DNA from: Alphaproteobacteria bacterium
GTDB taxonomy: Bacteria; Pseudomonadota; Alphaproteobacteria; UBA9219
Assembly: GCA_028865155.1 (NCBI GenBank)
Contig: JAGWKW010000050.1
Coordinates: forward strand, 1-8,885
Reading direction: 5' to 3'
DNA length: 8,885 nucleotides
Below the pieces are notes generated by a model. It ran no database searches. It worked only from the letters and a program-made list of their open reading frames with translations, and had not been told where the DNA came from. The translations under genes were made by a program, and so were the position numbers. This document shows, piece by piece, positions 1-6,511 of this stretch. Each line of letters starts with the position of its first letter. Position 1 is the stretch's first letter.

Positions 1-464
1 AATCCGCCGCCGCCAAGGCCGCGCCCGCCGTTGCGGACAATGCGGAAAGTCCCAAGCATGAAAAGAAGGTCGACCAGTATGGCCGTGCCTATGCCACCGG
101 CAAGCGCAAGAATGCCATCGCCCGCGTCTGGATCAAGCCGGGCAAAGGCAAGATCACGGTCAATGGCCGCGCGGTCGAAGTTTACTTCGCGCGCCCGGTC
201 TTGCAGATGATCGTCAACCAGCCCTTCGCCGTGGCCGACCGCGCCAACCAGTTCGACGTCGAAGTCCTGGTCAATGGCGGCGGGTTGTCGGGTCAGGCCG
301 GTGCCGTCAAGCACGGCATTTCGAAGGCTTTGACCTATTTCGAGCCGGAGCTTCGCGCGCCGCTCAAGGTCGCCAAGTTCCTGCGCCGCGACGCCCGCGT
401 CGTCGAACGCAAGAAATACGGCCGCGTCAAGGCCCGCAAGCGCTTCCAGTTCAGCAAGCGTTAA
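1..464 (+). CDS. rpsI: 30S ribosomal protein S9, 3' part (5' end outside window)
   Basis: The reading frame is open from base 3 to the TAA at 462-464, and no start is visible, so the gene begins upstream. The visible part is about 153 residues. It starts with an Ala/Lys-rich lead, followed by the S9 core: [14 protein letters not shown] near the N-terminal side, then [14 protein letters not shown] in the middle. It ends with the conserved basic tail ([24 protein letters not shown]) that in S9 reaches towards the P-site tRNA in the 30S subunit. The long N-terminal lead is usual for alphaproteobacterial S9. rplM would be expected just upstream, but it lies outside the window. A strong terminator follows 21 bases after the stop. 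Identification is from sequence motifs and is secure. Confidence 0.97.
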   Translation, partial: SAAAKAAPAVADNAESPKHEKKVDQYGRAYATGKRKNAIARVWIKPGKGKITVNGRAVEVYFARPVLQMIVNQPFAVADRANQFDVEVLVNGGGLSGQAGAVKHGISKALTYFEPELRAPLKVAKFLRRDARVVERKKYGRVKARKRFQFSKR

Positions 465-485
465 GCGCAGTTTCTTTCGGTACAC

Positions 486-522
486 AAACGGGGGAAACGA
501 AAGTTTCCCCCGTTTTGTTTTT
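486..522 (+). terminator. Rho-independent terminator of rpsI
   Basis: A perfect 13-bp stem, AAACGGGGGAAAC (486-498) paired with GTTTCCCCCGTTT (503-515), is closed by a GAAA tetraloop (499-502). It runs into a T-rich tract, TTTTGTTTTT, at 513-522. The shape is that of an intrinsic terminator acting on the + strand. There is no matching A-run on the left, so it should not work well in the other direction. It ends the ribosomal transcript and separates it from the carbonic anhydrase gene, which must therefore rely on its own promoter or on read-through. Confidence 0.93.
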
Positions 523-557
523 AGGCTATCATCCGGCTTTCTTTTTCGGTTTCTGTT

Positions 558-1136
558 ATGCAGGCGCCCCTTATCCTTCCCTATCGCGGCCAATGGCCGA
601 AAATCGACCCGACAGCTTTTATCGCGCCGGGCGCGGTTGTCATTGGCGATGTCGAAATCGGCGCTGAAAGCTCCGTCTGGTTCGGCTGCGTCATTCGCGG
701 CGACGTGAACAAAGTTCGCATTGGCGCGCGCACCAATATTCAGGACGGTACCGTCATCCATGTCGCATCCGGCGAACAGCCCGTCAGCGCGCACAGTAAA
801 ATCCCATTGGACGGTTATCCCACGATTATCGGCGACGATGTCACCGTCGGGCATATGGCATTGCTTCACGCCTGCGTGGTCGAAAGCCGGGGTTTTGTCG
901 GCATGAAATCGGGCGTCATGGACGGCGCGAAAATCGAAAGCGAAGGTATGCTGGCTTCAGGCGCGTTGCTGACGCCGGGAAAGACCGTCGCTTCGGGCGA
1001 ATTGTGGGCCGGGAGCCCGGCGAAATTCTGGCGCAAGCTAATGCCGGACGACATTGCGCAATTCGATCTGCGCGCGGGCCAGTATGCGCGGCTGGGGCAG
1101 GAATACCGCGAAGCATATGGCAGGGGGCGACGATAA
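558..1136 (+). CDS. Gamma carbonic anhydrase family protein (left-handed beta-helix)
   Basis: The 192-residue product has hexapeptide-repeat turns typical of a left-handed parallel beta-helix (for example IAPGAVVIGDVEIG at residues 22-35). It carries the gamma-CA signature WFGCVIRGDVNKVRIG (41-56) and NIQDGTVIH (60-68). The three expected zinc-ligand histidines are present: H68, H99 and H104 (TVGHMALLHAC). Family members form trimers with metal at subunit interfaces. Some hydrate CO2; others (YrdA, PaaY-like) have different or unknown roles, so activity cannot be assigned. The start at 558 matches the usual N-terminus (LILPYRG). No Shine-Dalgarno is seen; the upstream bases are pyrimidine-rich instead. 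The stop is 49 bases before argF, so co-transcription with the arginine genes is possible but unproven. Confidence 0.93.
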   Translation: MQAPLILPYRGQWPKIDPTAFIAPGAVVIGDVEIGAESSVWFGCVIRGDVNKVRIGARTNIQDGTVIHVASGEQPVSAHSKIPLDGYPTIIGDDVTVGHMALLHACVVESRGFVGMKSGVMDGAKIESEGMLASGALLTPGKTVASGELWAGSPAKFWRKLMPDDIAQFDLRAGQYARLGQEYREAYGRGRR

Positions 1137-1185
1137 AGACGGGAAGCCGACGATTTTCCGTTCCACGCACCCATAAGGACATTCA

Positions 1186-2118
1186 ATGACCATACAAACG
1201 CATGATTTTCTCGACATCGACCTCGTCGAACCGCAAGACATCAGGAACATTCTTGCCCTTGCGCATAAACTGAAAAAAGTGCCGCTCGCCTACCGCCCGA
1301 TGGAAGGCAAGACGCTGGCGCTGATTTTCGAAAAACCATCGACCCGGACGCGCGTGTCGTTCGAGGTCGGTATCCGCCAGCTCGGCGGGCACGTTACCAC
1401 GCTGACGGGCGCGGAAATCCAGCTCGGACGCGGCGAAACCGTATCCGACACGGGCAAAGTCCTGTCGCGCTTCGTCGACATCATCATGATCCGCACCTTC
1501 GCGGCGCACAAGCTGCATGAGCTTGCCGATGGCGCGTCGGTGCCCGTCATCAACGGCCTGACTGACCATTCGCATCCATGCCAGGTTCTGGCCGACATCA
1601 TGACGGCGGAGGAAAAACTCGGCAGCCTATCGGGCAAAAAAGTCGTCTGGATCGGCGACGGCGACAACAATATCCTGATCAGCTGGATGCATGCCGCCGC
1701 GATCTTCGATTTCTCGTTGCATATCTGCTGCCCGCCGGAATTCGTGCCGCCCAAGGATTTGCTGGCCGCCTTGCAAAAGCGCGGCGCGAAAATCTCCGTC
1801 GCGGCGAACGTGGATGCCGTCGAAGGCGCCGACATCGTCCTGACTGATTGCTGGGTGTCGATGCATAACAGCGACGCGTCGGTGCGCGAACAGTTGCTGA
1901 CCCCGTATCGGGTCGATGCCACGCTGATGAAACGCGCCGCGCCGCACGCGATCTTCATGCATTGCCTGCCCGCGCATCGCGGCGAGGAAGTGACGGATGA
2001 AGTCATCGACGGGCCGCAATCCGTCGTGTGGGACGAAGCGGAAAACCGCCTGCATGCACAAAAGGCGATCATCTGCTGGTGCATGGGCGTCGATCCGACG
2101 AAGGGAGAGAAAGCATGA
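1186..2118 (+). CDS. argF: Ornithine carbamoyltransferase
   Basis: The enzyme transfers the carbamoyl group from carbamoyl phosphate to ornithine, giving citrulline in cytosolic arginine biosynthesis. The 310-residue length is normal. The carbamoyl-phosphate loop STRTR is at 52-56, the HPCQ motif at 130-133 and the catalytic-cysteine motif HCLPAHRGEEV at 259-269. The ornithine-binding SMG loop appears as DCWVSMH (221-227), with His where Gly is most common; S225 and M226 are kept. A clear Shine-Dalgarno AAGGA (1175-1179) lies 6 bases before the ATG. The TGA stop overlaps the ATG of the permease gene (ATGA at 2115-2118). A catabolic OTC (arcB) role is unlikely, because argD follows in the same operon and no arc genes are seen. 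Confidence 0.95.
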   Translation: MTIQTHDFLDIDLVEPQDIRNILALAHKLKKVPLAYRPMEGKTLALIFEKPSTRTRVSFEVGIRQLGGHVTTLTGAEIQLGRGETVSDTGKVLSRFVDIIMIRTFAAHKLHELADGASVPVINGLTDHSHPCQVLADIMTAEEKLGSLSGKKVVWIGDGDNNILISWMHAAAIFDFSLHICCPPEFVPPKDLLAALQKRGAKISVAANVDAVEGADIVLTDCWVSMHNSDASVREQLLTPYRVDATLMKRAAPHAIFMHCLPAHRGEEVTDEVIDGPQSVVWDEAENRLHAQKAIICWCMGVDPTKGEKA

Positions 2119-2924
2119 CGGAAGCGACTTCCGGCAATCTGGGGCCGCGCCGGATCGGTGCGGTCAACTGGCTCGGCCTTTATGTGCTGATCGGCAAGGA
2201 GACGGGGCGTTTTCTCAAAGTCTATGCCCAGACGATCGTCGCGCCGGTGGTTACCACACTTCTGTACTATATCGTGTTCGCTTTCGCGCTTGGCGGCGGC
2301 GGGCGCATGATTGACGGTGTGGCCTATCTCGCTTTCCTGCCGCCGGGCCTGATCATGATGTCGATGGCGCAAAACGCCTTCGCCAACACCTCAAGCTCGC
2401 TGGTCATTTCGAAGATACAGGGCAATATCGTCGATGTTCTGATGCCGCCTTTGTCGCCGTTCGAACTGGTCGTGGGCTATGTCACCGGCGGCGTAGCGCG
2501 CGGGCTTGTCGTCGGCATCGTCTCAATCGCGTGCCTGTCCGTCGTCGCCCATATCCGCATCCTGCATTGGGATTACGTCCTTTATCATGCCGTCATGGGG
2601 TCGATGATGCTGGCGCTGCTTGGCGTTCTCGGCGGCATATGGGCCGAAAAATTCGACCATCTCGCGGCGGTGCAGAATTTCATCATCATGCCGGCGACCT
2701 TTTTGTCCGGTACTTTCTATATGGCAGATCGGCTGCCGGGCGCGTGGCGGTTGCTGTGCCATCTGAACCCGTTTTTCTATATGATCGACGGTTTCCGCTA
2801 CGGCTTTATCGGGCTTTCCGACCATACGCTGCATATCGGCATTCTGGTGATGGCTTTCACGAATATCGCGCTGATGACGCTCGCCTATCGCCTGATCGCC
2901 GCCGGGTACAAGCTCAAATCATGA
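2115..2924 (+). CDS. ABC-2 type transporter permease (YadH/NodJ-like), no ATPase partner in window
   Basis: The 269-residue product is very hydrophobic, with about six predicted membrane segments (roughly residues 40-60, 71-92, 118-145, 155-175, 185-205 and 240-260 by eye). The stretch FLPPGLIMMSMAQNAF and the following region ending MPPLSPFELVVGYVTGG (about 74-126) match the ABC-2 permease family that pairs with a separate ATPase to move polysaccharides, lipids or drugs across the inner membrane. I chose the ATG at 2115 over an upstream in-frame ATG at 2028. It overlaps the argF stop as ATGA and has a good Shine-Dalgarno (AGGGAGAG at 2102-2109), and a start at 2028 would lie deep inside argF. 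Its stop overlaps the argD start the same way. The substrate is unknown. Nothing in the sequence ties it to arginine apart from location. Confidence 0.88.
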   Translation: MTEATSGNLGPRRIGAVNWLGLYVLIGKETGRFLKVYAQTIVAPVVTTLLYYIVFAFALGGGGRMIDGVAYLAFLPPGLIMMSMAQNAFANTSSSLVISKIQGNIVDVLMPPLSPFELVVGYVTGGVARGLVVGIVSIACLSVVAHIRILHWDYVLYHAVMGSMMLALLGVLGGIWAEKFDHLAAVQNFIIMPATFLSGTFYMADRLPGAWRLLCHLNPFFYMIDGFRYGFIGLSDHTLHIGILVMAFTNIALMTLAYRLIAAGYKLKS

Positions 2925-4102
2925 CCATTTCCGCCCTCATGCCCGTTTATAACCGCGTCGATCTTTATTTCGAGCGCGGCGAGGGCGCGTACCTGTTCAC
3001 CGACAAAGGCGAACGCTATCTCGATTTTGTCGCGGGCATCGCCGTCGCGTCGCTCGGCCATTGCCATCCGCAGCTTGTTGCCGCGCTCGAAAAACAGGCC
3101 AAAACTTTGTGGGCGACGTCGAATTTGTTCAAGACCCATGGCGGCGATAGGCTGGCGCAAAGACTCGTCGATCTGACTTTCGCCGATACCGTCTTTTTCC
3201 AGAATTCCGGCGTCGAAGCGTGGGAATGCGGCATCAAGCTCATCCGCAAATATTTCAGCAGCATAGGCCAGCCGCAGCATTTTCGCGTTATCAGTTTTCA
3301 GGGCTGTTTCCACGGACGGTCGATGACCGCCATCGCCGCATCGAAGGCTGAAAAGATGGTCTCCGGGTTTGGGCCGCTGATCGATGGCTTCGATCTCGTG
3401 CCTTGGGGCGATATGGACGCCGTGCGCGCCGCAATCACGCCCGAAACGGCGGCGATCGTCATTGAACCTGTGATCGGCGAAGGTGGCATGAAGGCCGCTT
3501 CGGCTGAATTCCTGCGCGGGTTGCGGGCTTTGTGCGACGAACAAGGATTGCTGCTTTATTTCGACGAAATTCAGCGCGGCACGGGCCGCACCGGCAAACT
3601 GTTCGCGCATGAATGGGCAGGTGTGACGCCCGACGTCATGTGCATCGCCAAGGCTTTGGGCAACGGTTTCCCCATCGGCGCGTGCCTTGCGACCGAACGC
3701 GCGGCGCATGGCATGGTTCCGGGTACGCACGGTTCGACTTATGGCGGCAATCCGCTCGCCACGGCGGCGGGCAATGCCGTGCTCGACGTTATGACCGCGC
3801 CCGGCTTTCTGGATGAGGTTGTGCGTAAAGGAAATTATTTCGCCGCCGCGCTTGAAAAACTCGTCGCGACACATCCGAAAATCTTCACCGGCGTGCGCGG
3901 CAAAGGGCTGATGCAGGGGCTTGTTTGCGTGCCGCAAAACAGTAAAGTCGTAGCTGCCTTGCGCGCCGAAAAAATGCTGGCGGTCGAGGCGGGCGAAAAT
4001 ACCTTGCGCCTGTTGCCGCCGTTGATCGTAACCGAAGCGCAGATCGACGAAGCGGCTGCGATCATCGACCGTGCCGCGCGGAAACTGGAGGAAACGTTAT
4101 GA
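2921..4102 (+). CDS. argD: Acetylornithine aminotransferase (class III, PLP-dependent)
   Basis: The 393-residue protein is a class-III aminotransferase. ArgD converts N-acetylglutamate 5-semialdehyde and glutamate to N-acetylornithine and 2-oxoglutarate, and often also serves in lysine (DAP) synthesis. Visible motifs are the N-terminal FVAGIAVASLGHCHP (36-50), NSGVEAWECGIKLIRKY (95-111), FHGRSM (130-135), EPVIGEGG (182-189), FDEIQRGTGRTG (214-225) with cofactor-ring Asp D215, the PLP-binding Lys K244 in IAKALGNGFPIGA, and STYGGNPLA (272-280). I take the ATG at 2921, which overlaps the permease stop (ATGA). Longer in-frame extensions upstream would run through the permease gene. The Shine-Dalgarno is weak, so translational coupling is likely. 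The closely related ornithine or succinylornithine aminotransferases are alternatives, but the pairing with argF favours ArgD. Confidence 0.94.
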   Translation: MTISALMPVYNRVDLYFERGEGAYLFTDKGERYLDFVAGIAVASLGHCHPQLVAALEKQAKTLWATSNLFKTHGGDRLAQRLVDLTFADTVFFQNSGVEAWECGIKLIRKYFSSIGQPQHFRVISFQGCFHGRSMTAIAASKAEKMVSGFGPLIDGFDLVPWGDMDAVRAAITPETAAIVIEPVIGEGGMKAASAEFLRGLRALCDEQGLLLYFDEIQRGTGRTGKLFAHEWAGVTPDVMCIAKALGNGFPIGACLATERAAHGMVPGTHGSTYGGNPLATAAGNAVLDVMTAPGFLDEVVRKGNYFAAALEKLVATHPKIFTGVRGKGLMQGLVCVPQNSKVVAALRAEKMLAVEAGENTLRLLPPLIVTEAQIDEAAAIIDRAARKLEETL

Positions 4103-4653
4103 ATAAATCGTGCCGTTTGTTGATGCTGCTGGTCTTGTTGCCCGTTCTTGCAGCCTGCGCGAGCGATGATGGCGGCAAAGCTGCGCACAAAATGGAAAGC
4201 GATATTCCGGCAAAACATGTCAAAGCCGATCTTTCCAATCTGATCTGTCCGCAGGTCGCGATTTTGAAAGAGGCGCAGGAAAAATATGATTACGGCGACG
4301 AAAAACCTGCTCCGGATCAGCTTGTCGCCGCCGCGCGGATGACGAAGGTCGACGGCACATGCGAGTATCACGATAACGGCATCGACGTCGATTACACGCT
4401 GCATATCGAAGGCGCGAAAGGCCCGCGCCTCGGCGGCACGCATGAGGATTTTTCGTTCTTCACCGCCGTGGTCGATCCATCCGACGATATTCTGAACCGC
4501 CAGCTTATGACTGTTTCATTCGACTTCAAGGATGGCGCGACGCGCGGCGAAAGCGACCAGAAGATGCATGTCTTCATTCCGCTTTCAGGTGATGCGCTGC
4601 AGGCCGGGCCGGATTATCGCGTGCTGATGGGGTTCGAGCGACGCAAGAATTAG
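4099..4653 (+). CDS. Predicted outer-membrane lipoprotein of unknown function
   Basis: The 184-residue product begins with a typical lipoprotein signal: basic MNKSCR, a hydrophobic stretch LLMLLVLLPV, then the lipobox LAAC with acylated Cys at residue 20. Residue +2 is Ala rather than Asp, so sorting to the outer membrane is expected. The mature part is soluble, acidic and probably beta-rich. It has two further cysteines, C50 (LICPQ) and C88 (GTCEY), that could form a periplasmic disulfide. The start overlaps the argD stop (ATGA) and is preceded by a strong GGAGGA (4087-4092), so it belongs to the arg operon. I do not recognise a characterised family and infer no function. The TAG stop overlaps, tail to tail, the stop of the convergent diguanylate cyclase gene. 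Confidence 0.85.
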   Translation: MNKSCRLLMLLVLLPVLAACASDDGGKAAHKMESDIPAKHVKADLSNLICPQVAILKEAQEKYDYGDEKPAPDQLVAAARMTKVDGTCEYHDNGIDVDYTLHIEGAKGPRLGGTHEDFSFFTAVVDPSDDILNRQLMTVSFDFKDGATRGESDQKMHVFIPLSGDALQAGPDYRVLMGFERRKN

Positions 4654-5549
4654 GCCGTGGCAGAGGCGGCATTAGCTGCAGCCGGAGGATCGTAAGGCCG
4701 ACGAGCTATTATATTCCATGGTGCATCAATAAAGCGGATACAGTTGCGGCCGTTGTTTTTGGCATCGTATGTGGCTTGGTCGGCGCGCCGCATAACTTCC
4801 GCAACAATTTCTTTTGCGGACCCTTCGCCACTGGGCGTAAACAAGGTGACGCCGATACTTGCGGTGATTTTGCGGATAACGCGACTTGTATCGGATGAAA
4901 GATATTTTTCATTGATGTCGTGTTGGGTGATATTGGTGGCATCGTTCATCAGAGGGTTTACATTCAAATGACATTCTCTGTTGATGGCGTCATAAAGATT
5001 GTCAGCCATTTGTTTGGCTGATCGGAGGGCTTTCTCGGCCTCTACTTCGTAGATAACTGCAAATTCCTCTCCACCCAGGCGGGCGACCATATCGTCGCCG
5101 CGGTGAAAAACTTTCCTGGCTACAGCTGCGGCAAGCTTGAGGGCTTCGTCGCCGGTATCATGGCCATACACATCATTGATGCTTTTGAAGTGATCAAGGT
5201 CGAAGCTTATGACAACGATGGCTTTTTCAACTTCCTCGTCATTCACATGCGTACCGTTATTTACGTCCCAATTATGTCGTTGAGCCAAAGAAGCCAAAGA
5301 ATGTATTTTGTCCTCAAAAGCGCGGCGATTGGGAAGGCCTGTAAGAGCATCCGTATAAGCCAATTTTTCTGCCGCTTCTTTTTGCTGCTTTGTAAGTAAA
5401 AGCTCTTCACGAACCCCCTCAAGTTCCGCCTGCAGGGCGGCATTCTTGAGGTAAGCATCGTTTAAATCTTGCTGGGAGATACGTGATGCCCAATTGCGGG
5501 CTGCTGCGACAAAGCGCAATTCGGAAAAGTTTTTAAGCCCCAAACCCAT
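4650..5549 (-). CDS. Diguanylate cyclase (GGDEF domain) with N-terminal coiled coil
   Basis: The 299-residue soluble protein is predicted to make cyclic di-GMP from two GTP. A short N-terminus of no known domain is followed by a likely coiled coil (about 25-62), then the GGDEF domain from DALTGLPNRR (67-76). Metal Asp D117 lies in FDLDHFKSIND, the signature is GGEEF (159-163), and an RxxD product-inhibition site (R150-D153) sits exactly five residues upstream. All catalytic features are intact. Two stretches are longer than usual: about 91-108, and about 192-224 before ITASIGV. No membrane segment or sensor domain is seen, so regulation is probably by dimerisation through the coiled coil or by a partner. 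The gene is less G+C-rich than its neighbours. It lies 107 bases after fliP on the same strand. The ATG at 5549 is the best start, though the nearest AAGGA is 16 bases away. Confidence 0.93.
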   Translation of the reverse strand: MGLGLKNFSELRFVAAARNWASRISQQDLNDAYLKNAALQAELEGVREELLLTKQQKEAAEKLAYTDALTGLPNRRAFEDKIHSLASLAQRHNWDVNNGTHVNDEEVEKAIVVISFDLDHFKSINDVYGHDTGDEALKLAAAVARKVFHRGDDMVARLGGEEFAVIYEVEAEKALRSAKQMADNLYDAINRECHLNVNPLMNDATNITQHDINEKYLSSDTSRVIRKITASIGVTLFTPSGEGSAKEIVAEVMRRADQATYDAKNNGRNCIRFIDAPWNIIARRPYDPPAAANAASATA

Positions 5550-5554
5550 ATCAA

Positions 5555-5585
5555 CTACCCATAATTCCTTGAAAATAATGGGTAG
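5555..5585. promoter_or_regulatory. Inverted repeat next to the diguanylate cyclase start
   Basis: CTACCCATAATT (5555-5566) and AATAATGGGTAG (5574-5585) are complementary at 11 of 12 positions around a 7-base centre. On the - strand this lies 5 bases before the ATG of the diguanylate cyclase gene and includes the only visible AAGGA ribosome-binding-like sequence. It could be an operator for a dimeric regulator or an RNA hairpin affecting initiation. The function is inferred; the symmetry is seen directly. Confidence 0.5.
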
Positions 5586-5593
5586 ACCATACT

Positions 5594-5611
5594 GGAAAAG
5601 TATTACTTTCC
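5594..5611. promoter_or_regulatory. Second short dyad in the AT-rich fliP/diguanylate cyclase gap
   Basis: GGAAAAGTATTACTTTCC contains the odd-length palindrome AAAGTA-T-TACTTT (5597-5609), bounded by GGA and TCC with one extra A on the left. It sits 8 bases beyond the first inverted repeat, in a stretch where a 60-base block (5581-5640) is only about 32% G+C. It could be an operator or promoter element for the diguanylate cyclase gene. Short AT-rich palindromes also arise by chance. Confidence 0.3.
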
Positions 5612-5656
5612 TTATAAAAAACGCAATTTTCTTGATAACTCATTGATATATATGAA

Positions 5657-6511
5657 TTATCTGCCGTAGCTCTGGATCAGGCTACCGCAGATCAAATACC
5701 AGCCATCGACCAGAACGAAGAAAATGATCTTAAACGGCAGCGAGATCAGCGACGGCGGCAACATCATCATGCCCATCGACATGAGCAGCGACGCCACGAC
5801 CATGTCGATGATCAGGAACGGCAGGAACAGCAAAAAGCCGATCTCGAAGGCGCGTCGCAATTCCGAAATCATGAAGGCCGGGATCAGCGCGCGCAGCGAA
5901 ACCTCCTGTTTCGGCGCGCCCTTGTTTGCCGCCGTGCCTGCCGCAGCGTTTGCGGCGGCCTGCTGCTGCGCCAAGGTCGGCATGGCAGGCTGATCGGATG
6001 CTTTGGGGGCTGCGGCGGCTTGGGCATTTTCTTTGCTGATCTCAGCGAACAGGTCCAGATCCTTGGGCCGCGTATGTTTAAGCATGAAATCGCGGAACGG
6101 GTCGACCGTACGCGTGAAGGCGGCCTGTTCGTCGATCTGGTTGTTCATCAAAGGCTGTATGCCATTGGTCCAGGCCACGTCGAAGGTCGGCTGCATGATG
6201 AACATCGTCAGGAACAAGGCGAGACTGATCAGGACGACATTGGGCGGCGTGGTCTGGGTGCCGAGCGCGGTACGCAGGAACGACAGCACGACGATGATGC
6301 GGGTAAAACTCGTGACCATGACAAGGATCGACGGCGCCAGCGACAGCACCGTGATCAAAAGGATCATCTGGATGATGCGCGCGGTCATCGACGGCCCGTG
6401 CCCGGCATTGAAGGTAATCGACTGCGCGAAAACCTGCCCCGGAACCAGAACGACAGCCAGCGCAACAAGCCCGGCCAGAAGGAAAGGAAGTTTTGGGGAA
6501 AAGCGTTTCAT
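5657..6511 (-). CDS. fliP: Flagellar type III export gate protein FliP
   Basis: FliP forms, with FliQ and FliR, the membrane gate of the flagellar export apparatus. The 284-residue product has a signal peptide (KRF, a hydrophobic run to about 23, cleavage after VFA at 27-29). The FliP blocks follow: SLAPSILVMVTSFTRIIVVLSFLRTALG (57-84), QPTFDVAW (107-114), LIPAFMISELRRAFEIGF (209-226), FLIIDMVVASLLMSMGMMMLPP (232-253), LPFKIIFFVLVDGWYLICGSL (258-278). A loop of about 51 residues (157-207), rich in Ala and Gln, separates LFA from ALIPAF; in E. coli FliP it is about 17. I chose the ATG at 6511, which overlaps the fliO stop (ATGA), over an upstream ATG at 6607 that would add 32 basic residues and mask the signal peptide. 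Confidence 0.96.
   Translation of the reverse strand: MKRFSPKLPFLLAGLVALAVVLVPGQVFAQSITFNAGHGPSMTARIIQMILLITVLSLAPSILVMVTSFTRIIVVLSFLRTALGTQTTPPNVVLISLALFLTMFIMQPTFDVAWTNGIQPLMNNQIDEQAAFTRTVDPFRDFMLKHTRPKDLDLFAEISKENAQAAAAPKASDQPAMPTLAQQQAAANAAAGTAANKGAPKQEVSLRALIPAFMISELRRAFEIGFLLFLPFLIIDMVVASLLMSMGMMMLPPSLISLPFKIIFFVLVDGWYLICGSLIQSYGR

Noticed and set aside
2531..2920. Extended argD frame starting inside the permease gene
   Set aside because: The upstream residues are an out-of-frame reading of the permease gene, and the aminotransferase homology begins after the ATG at 2921.
2885..3937. Long antisense frames across argD, and similar ones across argF and the flagellar genes
   Set aside because: They mirror the codon pattern of confirmed genes on the other strand, show no family features and have biased Arg/His/Ala composition typical of shadows.
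5551..5643. 30-codon - strand frame upstream of the diguanylate cyclase as a gene
   Set aside because: No ribosome-binding site, no recognisable features and AT-rich non-coding-like composition; kept only as a possible leader reading in the findings.
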